The notes under the pieces are model-generated. The model had not been told where the DNA came from. It searched no databases and saw only the letters and a list, made by a program, of their open reading frames with translations. The position numbers and the translations under genes are program-made. Source: Vibrio aerogenes (lineage in GTDB: Bacteria > Pseudomonadota > Gammaproteobacteria > Enterobacterales > Vibrionaceae). Taken from it: 64,000 nucleotides of DNA. The stretch is from NCBI RefSeq assembly GCF_024346755.1, contig NZ_AP024862.1, positions 1,178,001-1,242,000 on the forward strand, in the 5' to 3' direction. Shown piece after piece: positions 29,013 to 37,467 of the stretch (positions are counted from its first letter, which is position 1; each line of letters opens with the position of its first letter).

Positions 29013-29065
29013 CGGGCTTCAGGGTGTAGCGTGAGCAATGAATCCAACACCCTGTCTGAAGCCCG
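29013..29065. other. Long imperfect hairpin after the S24 gene
   Basis: CGGGCTTCA (29013-29021) pairs with TGAAGCCCG (29057-29065), and GGGTGT (29022-29027) with ACACCC (29047-29052), leaving a small bulge. There is no T-run. It lies between convergent genes and may be a terminator or a REP-like palindrome. Confidence 0.5.
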
Positions 29066-29084
29066 GTGGCTGGGAAACCATCAC

Positions 29085-29498
29085 TTAATAGTTCACTTTT
29101 CCCCGCAGCGATTTTGTCTGACCTTTCTTTTTTTTACCATCGACCCGACGGACCTGAGACGCCCTGGTTGGCTTTGTTGCCCGGCGTTTTTTATGTACAA
29201 CCATCACTGAACGGATCAATTCAGCAAGCCTTTGCAAAGCATCTTCTCTATTTTGTTCCTGTGTGCGGAAAGACTGGGCTTTGATAATAATGACGCCTTC
29301 CCCGGAAATCCGGCTGTCATTCAGTGCCAGTAACCGCTCCTTATATACCGCAGGTAGTGAAGAACGCTGAATATGAAATCGCAGGTGAATCGCCGATGAC
29401 ACTTTATTGACATTTTGTCCGCCGCTTCCCATCGCCCGAATCGCATTCATTTCGATTTCCCATCCGGCCAGGGAGACTGTATTTGAAATTTTCAACAT
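29085..29498 (-). CDS. arfB: Alternative ribosome-rescue factor ArfB (YaeJ)
   Basis: A 137-residue peptidyl-tRNA hydrolase that rescues stalled ribosomes with no stop codon in the A site. The GGQ catalytic motif is at residues 26-28 (GSGGQNVNK). The C-terminal tail is very basic (KKRRATKPTRASQ and KKKKGQTKSLRGK), which in ArfB threads into the empty mRNA channel. I start at MLKISN because the family begins there; the longer frame runs back to 29624 without homology. The upstream ribosome site is weak. Confidence 0.93.
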   Translation of the reverse strand: MLKISNTVSLAGWEIEMNAIRAMGSGGQNVNKVSSAIHLRFHIQRSSLPAVYKERLLALNDSRISGEGVIIIKAQSFRTQEQNREDALQRLAELIRSVMVVHKKRRATKPTRASQVRRVDGKKKKGQTKSLRGKVNY

Positions 29499-29570
29499 CG
29501 GTTCATTTACGGGGTCGATTGCAAAAGATTGGCCTACTCTACCGGTATTGATTCCTTCAATGCAACTGCA

Positions 29571-29599
29571 AAAATACTGCCGGAAAAAATACCCGGCAG
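29571..29599 (-). terminator. Terminator of the GT1 glycosyltransferase gene
   Basis: On the minus strand CTGCCGG (29599-29593) pairs with CCGGCAG (29583-29577), followed by TATTTTT. It separates the glycosyltransferase from arfB. Confidence 0.7.
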
Positions 29600-29613
29600 A
29601 AAATTCAGGATAT

Positions 29614-30825
29614 TCAGACAGCATTCTGGTGGTGATCGATTGAACATTGCGCCATCAGACGAATCATTTCCTGCTCAAAATGATACGGTGCCAATTCCGG
29701 ATTCAACTTTCCAGCCATTATTTTCACTGTATTTTTCATCCGGGTATTATTGAGCATGTCAGGAACAACCGACTTCAGCAGTCCTTCTTTCACTTCCCGC
29801 CACCGGACAACCTGCCCTAACTGTTTCGCTTCTACATATTTCATCACTAAGAGCTGATCATTATTAGCCGGGATACCCAGCACAGGCGTCCCCTGACTTA
29901 AAGCAAGATAAGCCATCGGACTACCGCCATTACAGATCACTAAATCCGCTTTTTCAGCCGCCAAATCTCCCGGAATTAAAGAAGCATGATATACATCCGG
30001 ATAAGAAGACCGGCTATTCACAACAATATTCACACCACATGCTTTCAAATCATGGACAATTTCCTCTTCAATCTCATGAACACCGGATGATCCCAAAGAG
30101 ACATACACCAAAGGCTTGTCTGGATTGAGCTGACTGAAAAAATCAGGCAAAGGCAATTTGGGAGCCCAACTGACAGAACCAATAAAGCGGTGATGTTCGG
30201 GCAAGGGTGTCATATCAATAAACCCCTGTGGTTCGTAATATAAAGTGAGATCACTATCAGTCAGCGCTTCACGAAATGTTTTATAGGGAGAAAAACTATA
30301 ATGGCGACGCATTTTATTCAGATTCGACAACATCAGCTTAAACACAATCGGGGTGATCGCAGGCATCAACCGGTTTAAAAAGCCAACTTTGCTGAATGGA
30401 ATAGTTTTATGTTCAGGCACAGGCAGCACAGAATTGACCACATAGGGGCTCCAGTAAGCATTATTTAACCCCACATATGGAACAGACAAAACCCTGCAAC
30501 TCACACTCAGGCTATGTCTGAAATCACCAATCACAACATCGGGCTTCACCCGCTTCAGTAGTTCAGTCTCCTGTTCCACGTAGCGAATCAAAGTCTCTGA
30601 TTCAAATAAAGGGCGACAATTCTCAACCGCTTCTAAAAAACTCTCATGGCTCCGGCATGGCAAGTGATGCCGGGTAACCGGGGTATCGTTATCAAATAAG
30701 AAGTTAAACCTGTCTTCACTGGCAAAATGGACGTCATAACCTCTTTCAGCCATAAAACAAGCCAGAGTCCAGGGTCTGGCGACATGAGCCAGCGTGACTG
30801 CCTCTCCGATAAATAATAATTTCAT
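29614..30825 (-). CDS. GT1 (UGT/MGT-like) glycosyltransferase
   Basis: A 403-residue enzyme with the two-domain GT-B fold of nucleotide-sugar-dependent glycosyltransferases related to macrolide glycosyltransferases and zeaxanthin or rhamnolipid transferases. The N-terminal domain opens KLLFIGEAVTLAHVARP, with a His in the acceptor loop. The C-terminal donor-binding region has YVSLGSSGVHE, ADLVICNGGSPMAYLALSQGTPVLGIPANNDQ. The usual His of the HGG motif is replaced by Asn (CNGG), which is unusual. No other biosynthetic genes for a glycosylated metabolite are adjacent. The acceptor is unknown. Confidence 0.85.
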   Translation of the reverse strand: MKLLFIGEAVTLAHVARPWTLACFMAERGYDVHFASEDRFNFLFDNDTPVTRHHLPCRSHESFLEAVENCRPLFESETLIRYVEQETELLKRVKPDVVIGDFRHSLSVSCRVLSVPYVGLNNAYWSPYVVNSVLPVPEHKTIPFSKVGFLNRLMPAITPIVFKLMLSNLNKMRRHYSFSPYKTFREALTDSDLTLYYEPQGFIDMTPLPEHHRFIGSVSWAPKLPLPDFFSQLNPDKPLVYVSLGSSGVHEIEEEIVHDLKACGVNIVVNSRSSYPDVYHASLIPGDLAAEKADLVICNGGSPMAYLALSQGTPVLGIPANNDQLLVMKYVEAKQLGQVVRWREVKEGLLKSVVPDMLNNTRMKNTVKIMAGKLNPELAPYHFEQEMIRLMAQCSIDHHQNAV

Positions 30826-30975
30826 GATTTTCTTCCGGGCAACATAGTGTTGAATAAAAAGCCCATTTATATGAAATTAATAGATTAATACAATTCGTTT
30901 CATTTGATGATCATGAATTAAAAAATTGAATACACATTATCATGCATACAAAAACCTGAGCCAGAGAAAGTAAAA

Positions 30976-31509
30976 TTACCAGTTCAGAGAAGCCATTACG
31001 CCAAATTCATCCCTATCGGCCCAGGAGAATAAATAGATATTTTTACTGGTAAAATACCATCCCGACCATATGCCAATCGCGGCACCGACAGCAACATCTT
31101 CCCAGTGATGTTTATTCCCTTCAACCCGCCCGTTACCCACTAAAGCAGCAATAGTATAAGCGGGGACACCAACCTGCCATCCGTAACGTATATGCAAATT
31201 AGTCGCGGCTGCAAAAGCATTTGCCGTATGATTAGAAGGGAAGCTGTTATGATCGCTTTTATCAGGCCTCTCGGCCTTCACCAACGCTTTCGTCGTCCCG
31301 ACAATAGCTGTCGCAGTGAGGATACTCAGCCCGGCATGCTGAAAACCAGTCCAGTCCCCTTCCAGTACCGGTAAAACAAGTGCAGAACCGACCAAGGTAT
31401 CTGCACCGATGTCACTGAAATCACGCCATTCTGCTGGCGTGATTTCTGCCTGAGACATCAAAGGGATAAATAATAAACCAGTATAAAATATATATTTCAG
31501 AATACTCAC
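30976..31509 (-). CDS. PAP2-family phosphatase
   Basis: A 177-residue membrane-associated or exported acid phosphatase-like protein. Family motifs are KALVKAERP (motif 1, here KAERP), PSNHTANA (motif 2) and NGRVEGNKHHWEDV (motif 3, with the catalytic His and Asp). A signal-like hydrophobic N-terminus spans about residues 4-20. Relatives remove phosphate from lipids (PgpB, LpxE) or undecaprenyl pyrophosphate. The gene is 76 bp from the PHP gene on the same strand and could share its transcript. Confidence 0.85.
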   Translation of the reverse strand: MSILKYIFYTGLLFIPLMSQAEITPAEWRDFSDIGADTLVGSALVLPVLEGDWTGFQHAGLSILTATAIVGTTKALVKAERPDKSDHNSFPSNHTANAFAAATNLHIRYGWQVGVPAYTIAALVGNGRVEGNKHHWEDVAVGAAIGIWSGWYFTSKNIYLFSWADRDEFGVMASLNW

Positions 31510-31585
31510 TGACCTTGTCCATCAATACCTGATGGATTGATTATAGGATATAAGTTTTATATCGGCATCGATTGCGGTTTAACAC

Positions 31586-32344
31586 CTATCCATCTGATCC
31601 TGAATCACCAAACTCATGTGCAATATCTTTACCTTTGGATTTCAGATAAGCGAACAGAGAATCAACGGAGTGATTAATAATGCGTTCCTGAGGAAAGTCA
31701 TACTCAGAAAGCAGGGCCAAAGCATGATCGAAACACCCGACGTTGTATGCAATATGGGAATCGGAGCCGACACTGAGAAGCGCATCATACTGTTTGGCCA
31801 AACGAACAAAATTCGCACAGTTTTCTTCACTGCCTTTACGGGAATGGATAAATGAACTGTTGTTGATTTCCAGAGCAACCTGACACTCTGCCGCAACTTT
31901 AACCACCGCTTCAATATCCACCGGGAAACTCCGGTTTCCGGGATGCGTAATGACATGAACTTTGCCTGATTTGATGGTATTCACCATCGCCAGCGTATTC
32001 GTTTCTCTGTCCTGTGGTGCAAAAACCTGACGATGAAAACCAGCCAGAATGATATCCAGCTGCTGTTCCATGTCAGGATAGCAGTCAATGTCTCCATCGG
32101 TATTTTTAATATTTGCTTCAATACCGCGTAACAACGCAACACCGTTCACGACACGGGGAAAAACCGCGCTGTTGATGAAGTGCCATTTATGTGGAGCATC
32201 TTCCATCTCGGGCCCATGGTCGGTGATTGCAACCAGCTTAATCCCGTTTTTAGGGGCTTGTGCCACATAATCATGCACCGTACTAAATGCATGATCACTC
32301 GCCACGGTGTGCATATGTATATCGGTTTCTATTGTATATTTCAT
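31586..32344 (-). CDS. ycdX: PHP-domain phosphatase, YcdX-like
   Basis: A 252-residue metal-dependent hydrolase of the PHP family, close to E. coli YcdX, a trinuclear-zinc phosphatase linked to swarming. The metal-binding signature DIHMHTVASDHAFST is at residues 8-22, followed by AITDHGPEM, GIEANI, VITHPGNRSF, EINNSS and VGSDSHIAYNVG. All ligand positions look intact. It precedes the PAP2 gene. Confidence 0.9.
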   Translation of the reverse strand: MKYTIETDIHMHTVASDHAFSTVHDYVAQAPKNGIKLVAITDHGPEMEDAPHKWHFINSAVFPRVVNGVALLRGIEANIKNTDGDIDCYPDMEQQLDIILAGFHRQVFAPQDRETNTLAMVNTIKSGKVHVITHPGNRSFPVDIEAVVKVAAECQVALEINNSSFIHSRKGSEENCANFVRLAKQYDALLSVGSDSHIAYNVGCFDHALALLSEYDFPQERIINHSVDSLFAYLKSKGKDIAHEFGDSGSDG

Positions 32345-32711
32345 CGAACTTCCAACGCTTGTTAACTTTCTTCATTTTTACAATTGAACGACGAAACATC
32401 CAGTGAAGAATTTAAGATGCCAAACCAAACTGCCGGAAAAACAAGCATGAGAAGACGGGTCAGGTGCCGATAAAGTGAAAGGCATTCAAAACGTATGAGA
32501 AGTAAGTTGTTCTGTGCAATTAGCAAATCACACAGCACGAGAGGCTTTCAGAACCCCAAAAAACCGTATTTGCCCGCACTTTCTGCGGTGTATCGCCCGC
32601 TGAATATCTGATTGACATAGCAATACAATGCGTATTCTGCCTTATTTAAAGCACGAACAAATTACGGAAAAAATGTTCACGAAAGGTCACCAGACCCCGG
32701 ATAAAGAACCA
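32345..32711. other. Intergenic region between ycdX and the GNAT gene
   Basis: About 370 bp. No supported gene, terminator or operator was recognised on either strand. Confidence 0.5.
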
Positions 32712-33230
32712 TTATTTATATACGGGTTTTTTCAGGTGCTGACGACTCAAGCGGTAAGAAAACCCTTCTGCTGATTCACTGACTTTTTCAAAGCCGTTTC
32801 TCACTAGAACACGTTGTGAGCCATAATTATCAGGCTGCACACCATGGGCAACAATCTGCTTACAATAATTATGCTGAAAAGCCCAGTGAACTAAAAGCTT
32901 CACCGCCTCAGATGTATATTGATTTCGCTCGAATTGTTTAGAGATACCGTAGCCAATTTCGCAGACACCGTTTTCACCAATGCCCTTGAACCCAACCAGC
33001 CCCATCGCCTTGGAGGATTGTTTACTAATCATAAGCCAGTATGTAAACCAGTGGTGAAATTCCTTTTTTATCTGTTTCATTTTTTCAATTTTAATCTGCA
33101 TGGCAGACCGTTGAACTTCACTGATAACCAACTTAGAAAAATCAATCTGACGACTCGTGACTACATCCTTGCAAACCAATACCTCCAACTCATCCAGACT
33201 AAGAGGACGTAGAATTATTTTACTACTCAT
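32712..33230 (-). CDS. GNAT-family N-acetyltransferase
   Basis: A 172-residue acetyltransferase of the RimJ/RimL type. The N-terminus ILRPLSLDELEVL is typical. The acetyl-CoA region reads CEIGYGISKQFERNQYTSEAVKLLVHWAF, and KQIVAHGVQPDNYGSQRVLVRNGFEKV is the classical RimJ-like C-terminal motif (read in pieces). The substrate is not known. The gene stands alone. Confidence 0.85.
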   Translation of the reverse strand: MSSKIILRPLSLDELEVLVCKDVVTSRQIDFSKLVISEVQRSAMQIKIEKMKQIKKEFHHWFTYWLMISKQSSKAMGLVGFKGIGENGVCEIGYGISKQFERNQYTSEAVKLLVHWAFQHNYCKQIVAHGVQPDNYGSQRVLVRNGFEKVSESAEGFSYRLSRQHLKKPVYK

Positions 33231-33863
33231 CGCTGTTTTCTCTGTTTTGCATTCATACCATAACCGGAAAAATCTGACTTGTATCTCCGGGACACCAAGC
33301 GGTTCCGGGATTCAGCTAATAAGCCACCTGGTGTGTATGTTCAATCCTGTTGTGAAACAGCATTGCCCCGACACCACTGATACAGCCAGCCACAAATGGT
33401 GCAACACTACTGATTAAATTGTCAACAAATTATTCCTTGTTCACTTTCTTAATCATCAAAACCGTCAGAAATCAATCGATAATCATCATTAAAAAATTCT
33501 GACCGTGAAGCACAAACATCCAAATAAGCCTTACATTATCGTAACAATTTCAATACATATATAACTAACATAAAACTCATTCATAGTAACATGATGATTT
33601 CTTAATCTTCTGATAAAGAACACAAATACGAGGAATGTCTCATTTTCAGCCTCTGAAAATAGACTGACTACCCGCAAAAACCTACAAATAAATCATAAAA
33701 AAAATGCAACATCTATATAAGCATCACAGAAAGCTCATAACGGATGTTTATTTTTCTGCGAATCGTTGAGTTTTTTGCATCAAATAAAAACTATGACTTC
33801 AAATCAGGTATATAAATCGTCACAATAAGCATACTTCAATTTATATTCATTACGTATCACTTC
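33231..33863. other. Long AT-rich intergenic region before the DUF1266 gene
   Basis: About 630 bp without a supported coding frame. It should contain the promoters of the GNAT gene (minus strand) and the DUF1266-djlC operon (plus strand). No repeat or operator was recognised. Confidence 0.45.
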
Positions 33864-34640
33864 ATGATGAAAGCGTCACCTTATTATTTTGATCCTGATT
33901 TGCTTCATTGTCAGTGGTGGCTGGCCACGACCTCTCCGCAAATCAGTTATAACCGGCCTTTGCTTCAATACCATCTGCCGGCAATGAGTGAATCGCTGGA
34001 CAAACAAGAGTGGCTCAACAATATTGATGATTCGTGGGGAATATCAGACAGAAAAGGATTGCACCAGACAATTTATTCGCTGGTTACCGCACAAACACAT
34101 GGCAGTATCTGGCAAAATGAACTGTCACTCAGGGCTTGCTGTTCTGATCGTGAATGGGCAGCGCATGTTAATCAAAAGAGCATGATTCACCGGGGTGAAA
34201 TGCAGTTTTTAGATGCTCTGTACCGACATGTGGGAATGAGCGGTTTTCGTGGATGGGACTATTGCAGGGGTTCTTATTTAACCAGATTTGGACTCTATAC
34301 AGGTTGGGTAACAGAAGAAGAGTTTTCCTTCTTATTAAATTATATCAGCACCCAGATTCAACGTTATTTCAATAACTGGCAACAATACTTACAAAGCTTT
34401 ATTTTTGGCAGAAGTTACTGGCAATATCTTGTTGATGAAGATCCCGATGAAGATAATTTACCTTACCTGTTAAATGACGGGTTTCATTTAGGTGTCTCCC
34501 GTTTTTTTGAACAAATCGAAGATGATCCTGACTGCCCGATCCCTGAATTACCATGGAATGTTACCTTGCCTGAGCTGGATGTACCGGAGACTTTGCATCG
34601 ATTACTAAAAGAAGAAAGCGAAAGGGATCAACACCAATGA
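33864..34640 (+). CDS. DUF1266 protein (YbeU-like)
   Basis: A 258-residue cytoplasmic protein with the DUF1266 pattern: a central W-rich region with NNIDDSWGISDRKGLHQTI, later FRGWDYCRGSYLTRFGLYTGWVTEEE and SFIFGRSYWQYL. E. coli YbeU and YbeR are in this family and also lie near hscC, so the protein is probably a partner or client of the HscC chaperone system. Its stop overlaps the djlC start by 4 nt (ATGA), giving translational coupling. Molecular function is unknown. Confidence 0.85.
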   Translation: MMKASPYYFDPDLLHCQWWLATTSPQISYNRPLLQYHLPAMSESLDKQEWLNNIDDSWGISDRKGLHQTIYSLVTAQTHGSIWQNELSLRACCSDREWAAHVNQKSMIHRGEMQFLDALYRHVGMSGFRGWDYCRGSYLTRFGLYTGWVTEEEFSFLLNYISTQIQRYFNNWQQYLQSFIFGRSYWQYLVDEDPDEDNLPYLLNDGFHLGVSRFFEQIEDDPDCPIPELPWNVTLPELDVPETLHRLLKEESERDQHQ

Positions 34641-37420
34641 ACTTCTGGGAAATACTCGAGTTAGAACCAACATCGGATAAAAATATTATAAAAAAAGCTT
34701 ACCGGACCAAACTGCGTCAATATCACCCGGAAGAAGATCCTGAAGGCTTTAAACAGGTTCGCGAAGCTTATGAAGCGGCAATGATTCATACCAAGGATAT
34801 CGGCAAAATCATACAGAGCCCTCAACGGCAGGAACCCGAGCAAAGTCAAACGCATTCACATGTCCTGACTCAGGCATTATATACAATGCTCGGCAATTCA
34901 AATCAGCGATTTTCTTCCCGTCACTGGCAGCAGTGGTTTCAGCAGGTATTACAAGCTCCAATCAAAGAACAAGAGCTGATTTCTGATGCCACTTTAAAAT
35001 TAGTTTTGTCTAATCGCTGGTTACCGGGAGAAGTGATTAACTGGATATGGCGTGGCTTGGGATGGGAAATCCTGTTGAAAGGAACAAGCCAGGAAACAGA
35101 AGTTTGTGAATTTCTTGATCAATGGCGTCATCAGCAATCACTCATTGCCTTATCTGAGCTAACCGGGATGTCATCTGCGCAGCAACGGGGGATTCTCAGC
35201 TATTTGCGGCCCCTTCAGAATGCTCTGGAAGATCACTGGCCCAATGCCATCAATTATTTATTTACCCAACCAATGCCATGGGTTTTACATCACTCACCTC
35301 AGTTAGCATTTTCAGTTTTACGCGCAGCCAGGCACTGTCCGGCAATCTCCGGAAATATTGTTCAATATTTTCTGTCAGGCCTCACCGGGGATGTAAATCT
35401 ATCTGGTTTCTCAGCAGAACAGTTACAGCTTATCGCACAAACTTATCTCAGATTAGGACACCAGGAACAGGCAGATAAAATTTGCTCACGGCTATACCTG
35501 TTGGAAGCACAAAAAGAAGCAGCTGAAATTCAATATCAACTGGCTATTCAGTCGCATTCCGCAATGGCACCTTGTTTTGCCTTTCTTCATCAACAATGGA
35601 CACAGCTACCGGCGATTTACTGGCGGGCAGAGAGACCATTATACAAAATCATACAGGACAAACAGGCTTTCCCTTTGTATAGCTGGATTTATAATCAGTT
35701 GATTAGTCAGCCGGACAATCGCTTTAACCACCAGCTGGATTTACGCGATCAGTCGGGTCAATATGGCTTACTGCTTCACTGCTTCTGGGCTGGTTTATAC
35801 GGCAGCTGGGCATGTATATCAGAGCAACTGGAAAGACTCAGTGATCAGTCAGAAGAGTCAGATGAATGGAAAACATTGTATCAACTCACAGAGTATTGGT
35901 TGAAACACCTGCTGTCTGCCAGAGCAGGGACCCATTCGCTACTCACTAAACTGGATTCTTACGGACAGGATCACTTCTTTGAACAGTCAGAATTAACGGA
36001 TGAGGAGCTTCATTCTCTTTCTCCTGCCGATTGGCGGGAGCTTTTATGCCGTCATCCACTCATTCCTGATCAATGGTTTATCCGCTTAATGGATGAAGAC
36101 TTGATCAATACAGACATACTCGATGAATCACCTTTATATCCCTATTATGTTGACACGCTGTGTTTTTACCGGTGCGTGAACTCCCGTTTCCGCTTAACTT
36201 CACCCTGGGAAAATCAATCTTTTGCAGGGTGTTTCAACTGGGCGACGATATACTATGGACAGCTTGTCACGTCTTTTACACCGGATAATTCAGGATTAGC
36301 GCAATACTTACCCCCGCTTCCCGCCAGTCTGAGTGAAAGTGCATTGTGCAAATTCATACCATTTATCGATGCTCCGGAGCAATACCATAATGAAGCCATT
36401 GAAGCATTCAGCGAACATCCCGAACAGTTTGTCCTGAGATATATCACCAACAATCAGATACAGTTATTAACGCATACTTGTTCTACCGATACCCTGATTT
36501 CGCTGGCCCGGCAGGGAGAGGCTCCTGCATATGCAGCGCTGTCTATCAAATGGCAACAGGAACACTTTGAAGAAGCAATCATTTGCTGGAATCTTTTGGT
36601 GATTGCGGCCAAAGAAAAAGCACAATACAACGCAGTCATTGACTGGCAGCAGCAGGCATTACAAACGATCCGGAGAACAAGGGAACTGGAACAGGATTAC
36701 TATGAATTTGCAAAACCAGAAATTTTGTACTGGATGCTGTTAAAAGAAACCGAACATTTTGACCCGCCCGAAGAAATCGCCGGTATTATCCCCGACAAAG
36801 AAGCCAGAATATTTCACTATCCGATGTTTTATATCATCACCCAACTACAACATGGTATCTCTCAGGACGGATATGATATCTCGCCTTTGAAACCATTAAT
36901 CAGGCACCAGGGTGAATTTGAAGTATGCAGGCAAAAGGTTTCAAATTTAGCGTTAGGAGAGTTTGAATTTCTCTGTCAACAACATCTGGAGCTGGAACTG
37001 GATAATCAGAAAATCAAGTCTTACAGTAAAAGTCGCCTTAAGTATTATTTTCTGCTGATGGTCATCTGCTGGTTATTTAACATCTTAACTACTTTATATA
37101 CAGCGCCGGTTGGACATACCAGCGCTTATGGGTATAACCCGATATTTTCTGGTGTGCTGCTGGCATATGAGTGCTTTATCACCTGGCGGGTCACACAATA
37201 TCTGTTTATGCGAAGTAGTCAGGTTTACTACCTTTGCTTTGTGTTTATGACCTTAATGGCTGCCGGTATATTCAATATGAAAATATTTATTGTGATGAAC
37301 CTGTCGATTCATTTCTTTTTCATCTACAGTTTATCACCACTCAGAGCCAATGGATTTTGGGAGAAAAGAATCATCCGGCAAAGAAAAATAGATTTAAAAA
37401 GCATTTTCAGTGCTTTCTGA
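34637..37420 (+). CDS. djlC: DjlC-like J-domain membrane protein
   Basis: A 927-residue protein with an N-terminal J domain (about residues 3-50) and a long helical, TPR-like middle. The C-terminal 130 residues hold four hydrophobic helices, for example YYFLLMVICWLFNILTTLY. J proteins stimulate the ATPase of Hsp70 partners, and DjlC (YbeV) partners HscC in E. coli. The classical HPD loop is HPE here (residues 30-32). The gene is coupled to DUF1266 and convergent with hscC. The assignment rests on the J domain, the membrane C-terminus and the neighbourhood. Confidence 0.85.
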   Translation: MNFWEILELEPTSDKNIIKKAYRTKLRQYHPEEDPEGFKQVREAYEAAMIHTKDIGKIIQSPQRQEPEQSQTHSHVLTQALYTMLGNSNQRFSSRHWQQWFQQVLQAPIKEQELISDATLKLVLSNRWLPGEVINWIWRGLGWEILLKGTSQETEVCEFLDQWRHQQSLIALSELTGMSSAQQRGILSYLRPLQNALEDHWPNAINYLFTQPMPWVLHHSPQLAFSVLRAARHCPAISGNIVQYFLSGLTGDVNLSGFSAEQLQLIAQTYLRLGHQEQADKICSRLYLLEAQKEAAEIQYQLAIQSHSAMAPCFAFLHQQWTQLPAIYWRAERPLYKIIQDKQAFPLYSWIYNQLISQPDNRFNHQLDLRDQSGQYGLLLHCFWAGLYGSWACISEQLERLSDQSEESDEWKTLYQLTEYWLKHLLSARAGTHSLLTKLDSYGQDHFFEQSELTDEELHSLSPADWRELLCRHPLIPDQWFIRLMDEDLINTDILDESPLYPYYVDTLCFYRCVNSRFRLTSPWENQSFAGCFNWATIYYGQLVTSFTPDNSGLAQYLPPLPASLSESALCKFIPFIDAPEQYHNEAIEAFSEHPEQFVLRYITNNQIQLLTHTCSTDTLISLARQGEAPAYAALSIKWQQEHFEEAIICWNLLVIAAKEKAQYNAVIDWQQQALQTIRRTRELEQDYYEFAKPEILYWMLLKETEHFDPPEEIAGIIPDKEARIFHYPMFYIITQLQHGISQDGYDISPLKPLIRHQGEFEVCRQKVSNLALGEFEFLCQQHLELELDNQKIKSYSKSRLKYYFLLMVICWLFNILTTLYTAPVGHTSAYGYNPIFSGVLLAYECFITWRVTQYLFMRSSQVYYLCFVFMTLMAAGIFNMKIFIVMNLSIHFFFIYSLSPLRANGFWEKRIIRQRKIDLKSIFSAF

Positions 37421-37437
37421 CCTCTCCAAATCATCAA

Positions 37438-37459
37438 CAGATGGCGTAACCGCCATCTG
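37438..37459. terminator. Hairpin between convergent djlC and hscC
   Basis: CAGATGGCG (37438-37446) pairs with CGCCATCTG (37451-37459) over a 4-nt loop. T-runs are short, so termination may be partial. Confidence 0.6.
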
Positions 37460-37467
37460 ATAAAACA

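Noticed and set aside
28337..29065. Prophage remnant around the S24 repressor
   Set aside because: No integrase, excisionase or structural genes lie nearby; neighbours are housekeeping genes.
33157..33417. 86-codon frame upstream of the GNAT gene
   Set aside because: It overlaps the GNAT start on the other strand, has no ribosome site and low-complexity composition.
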